From NBML01 sp029939535 (lineage in GTDB: Bacteria > Desulfobacterota > Desulfobacteria > Desulfobacterales > Desulfobacteraceae): a stretch of DNA of 10,063 bases. The notes beneath the pieces are model-generated. The model was not told the DNA's origin. It worked only from the letters and a program-made list of their open reading frames with translations, and did no database searches. The stretch lies in NCBI GenBank assembly GCA_029939535.1, contig JAOZST010000137.1:1-10063 (forward strand). The letters run 5' to 3'. A program made the translations under genes and the position numbers. Shown piece after piece: positions 1-6,700 of the stretch (its first letter is position 1; each line of letters opens with the position of its first letter).

Positions 1-27
1 CTGCATGTTCTGTGCCAGGTTCTGTTT

Positions 28-55
28 ATATCCCGCCGGGATATGCTTTATTTTT
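28..55 (+). terminator. Probable rho-independent terminator of a gene left of the window
   Basis: The 8-base arms ATATCCCG (28-35) and CGGGATAT (37-44) are perfect reverse complements around one base, so the folded hairpin would have a loop of about 3-5 bases. A T-rich tract (47-55) follows on the plus strand. The minus-strand side has no T tract, so termination of plus-strand transcription entering from the left is the simplest reading. The upstream gene itself cannot be identified from the few bases left. Confidence 0.5.
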
Positions 56-68
56 GTAATAGTCTGAA

Positions 69-107
69 ATTACAATTATTTTTGTTCAATGTATTGGAAA
101 TTGTAAT
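69..107. repeat. AT-rich inverted repeat in the regulator's upstream region
   Basis: ATTACAATT (69-77) and AATTGTAAT (99-107) are perfect 9-base complementary arms separated by 21 bases. It lies about 230 bp before the sigma-54 activator gene. It could be a split operator or a weak hairpin. A poor sigma-70-like pair (TTGTAA at 101-106, TATAGG at 123-128, 16-bp spacer) overlaps its right arm, which would suit autoregulation, but both boxes are only 4/6 matches. The surroundings are very AT-rich, so chance is a serious alternative. Confidence 0.3.
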
Positions 108-154
108 CCAGTATGATGAAAATATAGGATAAAAATTTTTTTATAATTCTTGAA

Positions 155-168
155 GTTTTTATAAAAAC
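155..168. repeat. Perfect 14-bp AT-rich palindrome
   Basis: GTTTTTATAAAAAC is a perfect palindrome in the non-coding stretch upstream of the activator gene. It is a possible protein-binding site. No second copy is visible in the window, and low sequence complexity makes chance plausible. Confidence 0.25.
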
Positions 169-254
169 AGGGTATTAAGGCTGGACAGGATGCCCTGGTG
201 CAGGAAGGGTATAAAAAAAAATTGATATTTTTTTTGCACGTAGAAGCCATTAGC

Positions 255-286
255 CTAACAGCTAACGGCTAAAAGCTAACAGCTAA
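255..286. repeat. Heptanucleotide tandem repeat, 4.5 copies of CTAACRG
   Basis: Successive units read CTAACAG (255-261), CTAACGG (262-268), CTAAAAG (269-275), CTAACAG (276-282) and a partial CTAA (283-286). The 7-bp period is exact and the units differ by one or two bases. The array ends about 50 bp before the activator start codon, so it lies in its probable 5' leader or promoter area. It resembles the short tandemly repeated repetitive class of intergenic heptamers known from several bacterial groups. Whether it is dispersed in this genome cannot be seen here. Confidence 0.65.
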
Positions 287-336
287 TTCCACCGGCAGAT
301 AATTTTTCAAGATAACAACTTTTGGAATGGATCAAG

Positions 337-1902
337 ATGGGTATTGATAATTTTGATGATATTGATATTTTCAGGGTTCTGTCTTCCCTCCATGAAGGGG
401 TTGTGATTTCTGATATTTCCGGGAAAATTGTTTTCTGTAATGATACCCAGGGAAAGATTGATGATTTCAGCAGGGAAGATGCCATTGGCAGCAAGATTAC
501 AGACCTGTATCAGTTGACGGACAGGACAAGTCCCACCATGCGATGTCTGGCCACGGGCCAACCCATTATCAATGAAACCATTGTATATCGGACCCGCCTG
601 GGCAGGGTGTCAAATATTATCTCCAATGTATTTCCTTTGTACACGGGTGAAAAACTCATTGGCGCCATTAATTTTTCCAAGGATTATCAGCACCTTGAAC
701 AGATCATGGTTCCTGACATCAAGGCATCACCCAGGAGAAAGCCTGGAAACGGCACCCGGTTTTCTTTTAAGGATATCATCGCTTCTGATTCTGAAATGCT
801 CAATGCCATCCGCATCGCAAAAATGGCTTCTGATTCTCCGTCAGCCATCATGATTTCCGGAGAGACCGGTACTGGCAAGGAGTTGTTTGCCCAGGCAATT
901 CACAATCACAGCCACAGAAATAAAAAGCCCTTTATCCCCATAAATTGTGCAGCCATCCCGGAAAATCTGCTGGAGGGAATCTTATTTGGCACCTCAAAGG
1001 GTTCTTTTACAGGAGCCATCGATAAAAGGGGGCTGTTTGAGCAGGCAAACGGAGGAACCATTTTTCTGGATGAGCTGGATTCCATGCCCCAGACCCTCCA
1101 GGCCAAACTTCTCAGGGTTGTCCAGGAAAAAAAGGTGAGAAAGCTGGGTTCCCTTATTGAAACTGATCTGGATGTTAAAATTTTATCTTCCATAAGCAAA
1201 CCACCCCTGAAAATTATCCAGACAGGAACCCTGCGCATGGATCTTTTTTACCGCATGGGTGTGGTTTCCATTCTGCTACCTCCTTTACGGGAAAGAAAAG
1301 GGGGTTTCACAAGGCTGGTTCAGTATTTTATATCCAAATACAACCACGAACTGGGAGAAAGGGTTACAGGGATCTCTTCCAGGGTTTCAGATCTTTTTGA
1401 CCAATACCTATGGCCTGGAAATGTACGGGAACTGGAACATATTATCGAGGCAGCCATGAATATGGTTGGAGGCAGGGAAATCATAAGATTTGCCCATCTG
1501 CCCCCCCATATTTTCAGCTTTACCCATGGAATTAATGCCCTGGCCAGCGGACAGAATACCGTGGTTGGCAGGCCTGATCCCATGGGCCATGGACCTGATA
1601 TTGCTGCTGGCAATTCCAATGCCATGGCAGCCGGCTCCCGGGACCTGGTCCATGGCATGGGTGGAAATGCAGGCCAGCCCAAAAGCCCGGAACCTGAAGC
1701 AGCAAAAAAAGGTTTTGGTTCCAGTCTTTGTGAAACCCAGGCTGTAAATGAAAAAGAGATGATTTGCAAAGCCCTTGAGCAGTCCAGGGGAAATGCCGCC
1801 AGGGCAGCCAGAAGTCTCGGGGTGTCCCCCCAATCCTTTCATTATAAACTTAAAAAGTACCAGATAGACCGGAAATCTTTTTCCAACCAGGCCATAGTGT
1901 AA
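337..1902 (+). CDS. Sigma-54-dependent transcriptional activator, RocR/NtrC type (PAS, AAA+, Fis HTH)
   Basis: An enhancer-binding protein that uses ATP to open promoters held by sigma-54 RNA polymerase. Numbering from ATG 337 (521 aa): a PAS-like sensor at about 10-115; AAA+ domain at about 143-380 with Walker A GETGTGKE (175-182), a GSFTGA loop (222-227), Walker B GGTIFLDE (239-246), the LRMDLFYR arginine-finger region (299-306) and sensor II WPGNVREL (359-366); a C-terminal Fis-type HTH at about 483-510. No phosphoreceiver domain is present, so direct ligand sensing is likely. GILFGTSKG before the loop resembles RocR-type activators. Oddities: GSFTGA instead of GAFTGA, Ile-Ser where sensor I normally has Thr-Asn (286-287), and a long Gly/Met/Ala/Asn-rich linker (about 393-467). 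A TTG at 322 would add five residues but lacks a convincing RBS; ATG 337 follows GGAATGGA. The likely target is the sigma-54 promoter at 2099, directly downstream. The inducer is unknown. Confidence 0.93.
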   Translation: MGIDNFDDIDIFRVLSSLHEGVVISDISGKIVFCNDTQGKIDDFSREDAIGSKITDLYQLTDRTSPTMRCLATGQPIINETIVYRTRLGRVSNIISNVFPLYTGEKLIGAINFSKDYQHLEQIMVPDIKASPRRKPGNGTRFSFKDIIASDSEMLNAIRIAKMASDSPSAIMISGETGTGKELFAQAIHNHSHRNKKPFIPINCAAIPENLLEGILFGTSKGSFTGAIDKRGLFEQANGGTIFLDELDSMPQTLQAKLLRVVQEKKVRKLGSLIETDLDVKILSSISKPPLKIIQTGTLRMDLFYRMGVVSILLPPLRERKGGFTRLVQYFISKYNHELGERVTGISSRVSDLFDQYLWPGNVRELEHIIEAAMNMVGGREIIRFAHLPPHIFSFTHGINALASGQNTVVGRPDPMGHGPDIAAGNSNAMAAGSRDLVHGMGGNAGQPKSPEPEAAKKGFGSSLCETQAVNEKEMICKALEQSRGNAARAARSLGVSPQSFHYKLKKYQIDRKSFSNQAIV

Positions 1903-1904
1903 AA

Positions 1905-1925
1905 ACTGTAAAAATAATTTACAGT
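1905..1925. promoter_or_regulatory. Inverted repeat, candidate upstream activating sequence for the sigma-54 activator
   Basis: ACTGTAAA (1905-1912) and TTTACAGT (1918-1925) are perfect 8-base arms with a 5-base spacer, starting three bases after the activator stop codon. The centre lies about 185 bp upstream of the -24 element at 2099, a normal distance for an enhancer bound by an NtrC-family dimer. The intervening DNA is very AT-rich and probably easily bent. A weak terminator for the regulator gene is the alternative, but the stem is AT-rich and is followed by A residues rather than a T tract. Confidence 0.45.
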
Positions 1926-2098
1926 AAAAATCAAAAAAATTGAATTGTTTTATCTGTTTTTAAAAATAAAATCACCTGGAAATTAACTGGATAGAATTTT
2001 AAATTTATGAGATTTTTAGAAAATAATTCCAGTTTTATAGTGGTTTTACGCTCTTATCAGGTGAAAATTTGATTTGTATTAAATAATCAATGATGGGC

Positions 2099-2114
2099 TG
2101 GTACAATAAGTGCA
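2099..2114 (+). promoter_or_regulatory. Sigma-54 (-24/-12) promoter
   Basis: TGGTACAATAAGTGCA matches the consensus TGGCACG-N4-TTGCA, with the invariant GG (2100-2101) and GC (2112-2113) separated by exactly 10 bases. Transcription should begin near 2125, about 50 bases before the ATG at 2177. A sigma-54 activator gene is immediately upstream, and no better -24/-12 pair was seen in this gap. This makes it the likely promoter of the operon that starts at 2177. Confidence 0.75.
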
Positions 2115-2176
2115 TTGTATTCCTTGTTTGTGTAGGCTTCATCATATAATTTATTTAATTTTTGGAGGAAAGATTC

Positions 2177-2545
2177 ATGGGTACAAAAAAAGTTATTATT
2201 GCTTTTGTAGTGGCAATAATGTTGATTGCAGGTCAGAGCTTTGCGGCCAGTAAAACTCTTAAAGTTGGTATACTGGGACCATTTACAGGCCCTTCAGCCC
2301 AGACCGGTAAAGAGTTTAAGGCTTCTGTTCAAATGGCATTGGATACCATTGATTCCACAGTGGGAGATTACAAAATTGAACCCGTATGGGTGGATTCCCA
2401 GTCAGATCCAGCAAAAGCCTCTGGCGCATATGCAGAAGCAGTTGAAGGTAAGGGCATCCAGGCAGGTGTTTTGAACTGGCATTCTTCAGTGGCCATTGCT
2501 GTCATGGATGTGGCAGCCCAGTATAAGGAGATGTATAGACAATGA
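2177..2545 (+). CDS. N-terminal fragment of a branched-chain-amino-acid-type ABC transporter substrate-binding protein (probable pseudogene)
   Basis: The 122 residues begin with a signal peptide (KK, a hydrophobic core, then AGQSFAA, cleavage near residue 20). This is followed by the start of a Peripla_BP_6/LivK fold: LKVGILGPFTGPSAQTGKEF and a QSDPAKA motif typical of the family. Family members are about 370-400 residues; here the reading stops inside the first lobe, just after a segment equivalent to SSVAIAVMDVAAQY. The last codons (KEMYRQ) are read through what looks like the ribosome-binding leader of the next gene, whose ATG overlaps this stop (ATGA). ATG 2177 is chosen because GGAGGA (2164-2169) lies 7 bases upstream; a TTG at 2162 also opens the frame but overlaps that SD. 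The fragment cannot form a ligand-binding cleft. It may persist as a translated leader coupling translation to the dehydrogenase. No permease or ATPase genes are nearby. Confidence 0.8.
   Translation: MGTKKVIIAFVVAIMLIAGQSFAASKTLKVGILGPFTGPSAQTGKEFKASVQMALDTIDSTVGDYKIEPVWVDSQSDPAKASGAYAEAVEGKGIQAGVLNWHSSVAIAVMDVAAQYKEMYRQ
2525..2530 (+). promoter_or_regulatory. Ribosome-binding site of the dehydrogenase, buried in the truncated upstream gene
   Basis: AAGGAG at 2525-2530 precedes ATG 2542 by 11 bases. It is read as codons of the upstream fragment, and just before it the similarity to substrate-binding proteins ends. This suggests that the segment from about 2523 is an original intergenic leader joined to the fragment by a deletion. 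Confidence 0.6.
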
Positions 2546-4962
2546 AAACCAATGCAAGAGCGGTTGTTATCGGTGGCGGTGCCATTGGTGTCAGTGTGGC
2601 CTACCACCTGGCAAAATATGGATGGAAGGATGATGTTGTCCTGATTGAAAAACATGAACTGACCTCAGGGTCCACCTGGATGGCAGCTGGAAATGTGTCT
2701 TTTTTCCATTCAAATTATTATGGCACCCAGGTAAACATGAAGAGTATTGAAATCTTCAAGGAACTGGAAAAAGAAACCGGACAGCCTTCAGGATGGCATA
2801 CCACAGGTTCCATCCGTACTGCTGACAACCCCGGCCGCATGGACGAGCTTGGATATGCCTACTCAATGAACCGCTGCCTTGGTCTGGATGTCAGTTATGT
2901 GACTCCGGAAGAGATCGGGAAAATGCATCCGTTCATGAATACAGAAGGTCTTCTGGGCGGTCTGTACTGGCCCGATGACGGTGATGTGGATCCCAACTCA
3001 GTTACCCAGGCCATGGCAAAGGGTGCCAGGCAGCACGGGGTTGAGATGAACCTTCATACCCTGGTAAAAAGTATTGAGGAAACACCCTCGGGAGAATGGC
3101 TGGTAAAGACGGATAAAGGGGATATTACCTGCGAATATGTTATCAATGCAGCAGGCCTCTGGGCCCCGGAAGTTTCAAAAATGGTTGGACTGGAAATTCC
3201 TTCCATTGCCATTGCCCATACCCATATCCTTTATGAAAAAATCAATGCCATTGCCGATGCAGACACAATGCTGCCCCTTGTCCGAGACCCTGATAAGTCC
3301 ATCTATCTCCGCCAGGAAATGGATTCCCTGATCCTGGGAATGTACGAAGCCAATGGCCAGCAGTGGAAAAAACACGGGGTACCATGGGATTATGCCCAGG
3401 AAGAGATCAACCCGGATATTGATAATATTTCCGACTGTATTGAGGCTGGCATGGAAAGATTTCCCATCCTGGGTGATACAGGTTTCAAACATGTGACCGC
3501 CGGTCCCATCACCTATACCCCCAATGGAGATCCACTGGTGGGTCCTGCAGCTCCCCTGAAAAACTTTTTTCAGGCCTGCGGCTACAGCTTTGGTATCACC
3601 CAGGCAGGCGGCATAGGTCACTTTCTTGCCGGATGGATCATGAACGGTGAGCCGGAAATTGATCTCTGGGCTGTGGATTCCAGACGTTATGGTTCCCATG
3701 CCAATTGGGCATATAATACGGAAAAAATTGCTGATACCTATCCAAGACTTTATTCCACAATTTATCCCAATGAATTCAGGGATGCGGCAAGACCCAACAG
3801 AACCAGCCCCATCTATGAATATCAAAAACAGGCCAATGCAGTATTTGGAGATTATTATGGCTGGGAATGCCCCAATTATTTCCCGCCCAAGGGTGAAGAT
3901 TCCTATGAAGAACCTTCCTGGAGACGTTCCAATGCTTTCAAGCATGTGGCCAATGAATGTAAACACATGATGAACCATGTGGGAATAATTGACCTGACCC
4001 GTTTTGCCAAGACAAAGATTTCAGGATCAGGCGCCAAGGCATGGCTCAATAAAATGACCTGCCAGAAAGTACCGGAAAAAGATGGCCGCATTGCCCTGAG
4101 CCCCATGCTGGATCACAATGGAAATTTTAAATCCGACATGACCATTACCCGGGTGAATGAAGAAGAATTTTTCTGTGTCACTGCTTCTGTGGGTAAAAAA
4201 CATGATCAGCACTGGATGCTTGAAAATCTTCCCAAGGATGGAAGTGTTGCCATGGAAGATATCACCTACCAGATGGGATGTTTAGTACTTGCAGGACCCA
4301 AATCCCGAGAGGTTCTTGCCAAAGCCAGCTATAATGATGTCTCCGGTGATGCTTTTAAATTTTCCACTTCCCAGGAGATTTATGTGGGAAGGACCAAATG
4401 CAGGGTTAACCGCATGAATTATGTGGGAGAGCTGGGATTTGAAATTTTTCATCCCATCCAGCAGCAGACAGCTGTATACAATGCTCTCATGGAAGCGGGT
4501 GCTGATAGTGATATCCGCATGATCGGAATGCATGCCATGGATTCCATGCGCCTGGAAAAGGGGTATCTTGCCTGGAAGAGTGAAATGACTCTCCATCACA
4601 CCCCCCTTGAAACAAATGTGTCCTGGACCGTTAAAATGGACAAGGAGTTTATCGGTAAATCAGGCATTGAAAAACAGAAAGAATCTGGTATCCCCTTGAA
4701 ACTGGTATGTCTGGTTGTGGATGCCAAGGATTCCGATGCCTGGGGATATAACCCCATCATGCTTGATAATGAGAGAATCGGTATGACATCCTCCGGCGGT
4801 TACGGCCACAGGGTGGAAAAAAGTATTGCCCTGGGGTATTTAAAACCTGAGTTTGCAAAACCAGGCACAAAAATGGATGTTGAGATCCTGGGTCGTTTGA
4901 GATCGGCAGAAGTTGTGACCATGCCGATTTATGATCCTAAAAATGAAAAGATGAAAAGTTAG
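2542..4962 (+). CDS. Dimethylglycine/sarcosine dehydrogenase-like FAD oxidoreductase with GCV_T (folate) domain
   Basis: An 806-residue two-part flavoenzyme of the DMGDH/SARDH/PDPR family. The N-terminal DAO half (about 6-365) has the dinucleotide motif GGGAIG (11-16), Glu36 for the FAD ribose and a GWHTTGSIR segment. An FAO_M linker follows (about 366-425). The C-terminal half is an aminomethyltransferase-like GCV_T domain (about 428-700) plus GCV_T C-terminal barrel (about 705-795). Asp532 in KSDMT corresponds to the folate-site Asp of relatives such as RSDIT in Arthrobacter dimethylglycine oxidase. His226 lies at the AH motif near the flavin. Family chemistry is oxidative N-demethylation of dimethylglycine or sarcosine, with the C1 unit passed to tetrahydrofolate and electrons to ETF, here encoded directly downstream. 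Odd: STWMAAG places Met47 where relatives have the covalent-FAD His (STWHAAG or STSHAPG), so FAD is probably bound non-covalently. The exact substrate is not determined; a different N-methyl amine is possible. Confidence 0.88.
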   Translation: MKTNARAVVIGGGAIGVSVAYHLAKYGWKDDVVLIEKHELTSGSTWMAAGNVSFFHSNYYGTQVNMKSIEIFKELEKETGQPSGWHTTGSIRTADNPGRMDELGYAYSMNRCLGLDVSYVTPEEIGKMHPFMNTEGLLGGLYWPDDGDVDPNSVTQAMAKGARQHGVEMNLHTLVKSIEETPSGEWLVKTDKGDITCEYVINAAGLWAPEVSKMVGLEIPSIAIAHTHILYEKINAIADADTMLPLVRDPDKSIYLRQEMDSLILGMYEANGQQWKKHGVPWDYAQEEINPDIDNISDCIEAGMERFPILGDTGFKHVTAGPITYTPNGDPLVGPAAPLKNFFQACGYSFGITQAGGIGHFLAGWIMNGEPEIDLWAVDSRRYGSHANWAYNTEKIADTYPRLYSTIYPNEFRDAARPNRTSPIYEYQKQANAVFGDYYGWECPNYFPPKGEDSYEEPSWRRSNAFKHVANECKHMMNHVGIIDLTRFAKTKISGSGAKAWLNKMTCQKVPEKDGRIALSPMLDHNGNFKSDMTITRVNEEEFFCVTASVGKKHDQHWMLENLPKDGSVAMEDITYQMGCLVLAGPKSREVLAKASYNDVSGDAFKFSTSQEIYVGRTKCRVNRMNYVGELGFEIFHPIQQQTAVYNALMEAGADSDIRMIGMHAMDSMRLEKGYLAWKSEMTLHHTPLETNVSWTVKMDKEFIGKSGIEKQKESGIPLKLVCLVVDAKDSDAWGYNPIMLDNERIGMTSSGGYGHRVEKSIALGYLKPEFAKPGTKMDVEILGRLRSAEVVTMPIYDPKNEKMKS

Positions 4963-4976
4963 AAGGAATAAATTAA

Positions 4977-5747
4977 ATGAAAATCTGTGTGTGTTTAAAA
5001 CATGTACCGGACACGGCAGCTTCAATCAAGCTGGCTGGAGATGCAGGATTTGAAGATTCTGAAATCAAATTTGTGTCCAACCCCTATGATGAATACGGGG
5101 TGGAAGAGGCAGTGAGCCTGGTGGAAAAAGAGGGTGGTGAAGTTGTTATTGTCACGGTTGGTAAAGCAGCCGCAGTTACAACAATTCGTGGAGCCATGGC
5201 CATGGGAGCCCACAGGGCCATCCTGGTGAAAATCGATGATCAGTTTCTGGATTCTTCCCTTACTGCCCAGGCTTTAAAAGCAGCCATGGAACAGGATGGA
5301 CTGCCAGATATGATTTTCACTGGAAAGGGCTCTGTGGATACAGAGAGCTTTCAGACCCAGTATCGGCTTGCCCAGTCCCTTGGCATGCCAGTGGTCAACG
5401 AAGTCAATGCGCTGTCTCTGGACAATGGAAAAGTCGTTGTTGAAAAAGAGGCAGGGGGCGGTGATAAACAGGTGATGGAAATGAGCCTTCCCTGTGTTGT
5501 CGGAGCTACCAAAGGCCTGAACGAACCCAGATATCCCAAGTTTCCCGACATCATGAAGGCCAAGAAAAAAAAGATCCAGGAGATTGATCTGGCTGACCTT
5601 GGTGTGGATGGAGCAGCCGGCAGTGTTGTCATTGAAAAATTGGAAACCGTGCCTGAAAGATCTGGAGCAAAAATGCTCCAGGGATCTGTGGATGACCAGG
5701 TAACTGAACTTGTCAAAATCCTTAAAGAGGATGAAAAGGTTTTATAA
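4977..5747 (+). CDS. etfB: Electron transfer flavoprotein, beta subunit
   Basis: This 256-residue subunit forms the AMP/adenine-binding half of the EtfAB heterodimer that accepts electrons from flavin dehydrogenases. It opens with MKICVCLKHVPDT, has NPYDEYGVEEAV (35-46), and carries the family signature at about 154-200 (VEKEAGGG, LPCVVGATKGLNEPRYP, then IMKAKKKKI). The loop at 115-126 (TGKGSVDTESFQ) does not match the DGDTAQ pattern seen in electron-bifurcating EtfB proteins, so an ordinary one-electron-carrier ETF is favoured; this is a motif-level inference. An AAGGAA (4963-4968) lies 8 bases upstream of the ATG, and the gap to the dehydrogenase is 14 bases, so the two are co-transcribed. 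Its expected partner is that dehydrogenase. Confidence 0.95.
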   Translation: MKICVCLKHVPDTAASIKLAGDAGFEDSEIKFVSNPYDEYGVEEAVSLVEKEGGEVVIVTVGKAAAVTTIRGAMAMGAHRAILVKIDDQFLDSSLTAQALKAAMEQDGLPDMIFTGKGSVDTESFQTQYRLAQSLGMPVVNEVNALSLDNGKVVVEKEAGGGDKQVMEMSLPCVVGATKGLNEPRYPKFPDIMKAKKKKIQEIDLADLGVDGAAGSVVIEKLETVPERSGAKMLQGSVDDQVTELVKILKEDEKVL

Positions 5748-5764
5748 AACAAGGAGAAAAGGAT

Positions 5765-6688
5765 ATGGCCAGGACAGGAATTTTAATTGAAACGGAAAAT
5801 AATGAGATAAAGGACACCAGTCTAGGTGTTTTGACAGCTGCGGCTGGTCAGGAAATCTATGCACTTGTTTTGGATGCCGACCCGGCAGCGGTTAAGGATA
5901 AACTGGCTGAATATGGTGCTGACAAAATTATAGGGCTCAAGATTGGCTCAGGCAGCCCGGATCTTGCTGCCCATGCTTTGTCTGCAGCAATTAAGGAATA
6001 TGATCTCACTGCTATGCTGGGAACCGCCAGTGCAGAGGGGAAAGACCTGTTTGCAAGACTTGCATCCCTCATGGACCAGCCCCTGGTTTCCGATTGCGTG
6101 GCAGTTAATCTTGATGATAAAATTGTTAAGAAATCCCATTTTTCAGGAAAAATCATTGCAAACCTGAAGGTAAACGGGCCTTTGTTTCTATGCACCATCC
6201 GTCCCAATGTAATTGAACCGGTAGCTGCCCCAGCCAGTGGGGAGATTCTGGAATTTATACCAGGTGTGGAAGATCCAGGACTTGTAAAAATTCTGGAGAT
6301 TAAAAAAGGGGAAGGCGGAAAAATAGATCTTACTGAAGCTCCGGTGATTGTTACCGGAGGACGGGCCATCAAGGCAGCTGAAAATTATAAGATGCTGGAA
6401 GATTGCGCCTCTAAAATTGGTGCAGCCGTAGGAGCTTCCAGAGCAGCTGTGGATGCAGGCTATGCACCCCATACCATGCAGGTGGGCCAGACCGGAAAAA
6501 CCGTAAGTCCCAAACTTTATATTGCATGCGGAGTTTCAGGAGCTGTCCAGCATTTTGCCGGCATGAAGACCTCCAAAGTGATTGTGGCTATCAATGAAGA
6601 TAAGGATGCGCCAATTTTTACCAAATGTGATTATGGTATTGTGGGGGATATTTTTGAAGTTGTCCCTGCATTAACGGAAAAATTGTAA
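5765..6688 (+). CDS. etfA: Electron transfer flavoprotein, alpha subunit
   Basis: A 307-residue subunit, the usual length for ordinary ETF alpha, with no added ferredoxin domain. The N-terminal half has the EtfA/EtfB fold. The C-terminal FAD domain shows TGGRAIK (197-203), GASRAAVDAG (223-232), QVGQTGK (239-245), SGAVQHFAGM (258-267), AINEDKDAPIF (275-285) and DYGIVGD (289-295). NED replaces the more common NKD and Cys288 replaces a common Ala, both mild changes. AAGGAG (5751-5756) precedes the ATG by 8 bases and the gap after etfB is 17 bases. With EtfB it carries electrons from the dehydrogenase, presumably to a membrane ETF:quinone oxidoreductase encoded elsewhere. Confidence 0.95.
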   Translation: MARTGILIETENNEIKDTSLGVLTAAAGQEIYALVLDADPAAVKDKLAEYGADKIIGLKIGSGSPDLAAHALSAAIKEYDLTAMLGTASAEGKDLFARLASLMDQPLVSDCVAVNLDDKIVKKSHFSGKIIANLKVNGPLFLCTIRPNVIEPVAAPASGEILEFIPGVEDPGLVKILEIKKGEGGKIDLTEAPVIVTGGRAIKAAENYKMLEDCASKIGAAVGASRAAVDAGYAPHTMQVGQTGKTVSPKLYIACGVSGAVQHFAGMKTSKVIVAINEDKDAPIFTKCDYGIVGDIFEVVPALTEKL

Positions 6689-6700
6689 CAATGAATAGAT

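Noticed and set aside
1..66. Short open frames at the left edge, including a cysteine-rich reading (CMFCARFC)
   Set aside because: They run through the probable terminator hairpin and stop soon after; too short to support a coding call.
211..234. A-run and T-run (A9 ... T8) that could fold into a hairpin upstream of the regulator
   Set aside because: Only homopolymer pairing with no GC in the stem; expected in such AT-rich DNA, so not called a terminator.
1320..1842. Long minus-strand open frames of about 145 codons opposite the regulator gene
   Set aside because: They lie fully inside a gene with clear family motifs, have no recognisable domain, and reflect its codon composition.
1918..1950. 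Possible IHF site (AATCAA followed by A-rich DNA and TTG)
   Set aside because: The spacing to TTR is off by one base from the WATCAA-N4-TTR consensus; only general AT-richness is supported.
3175..3978. 267-codon minus-strand open frame opposite the dehydrogenase gene
   Set aside because: The plus strand carries an unbroken, motif-rich DMGDH-like protein; the antisense translation shows no family features or RBS-supported start.
5857..6372. 171-codon minus-strand open frame opposite etfA
   Set aside because: Mirror of the Ala/Gly-rich etfA coding sequence; no recognisable protein features.
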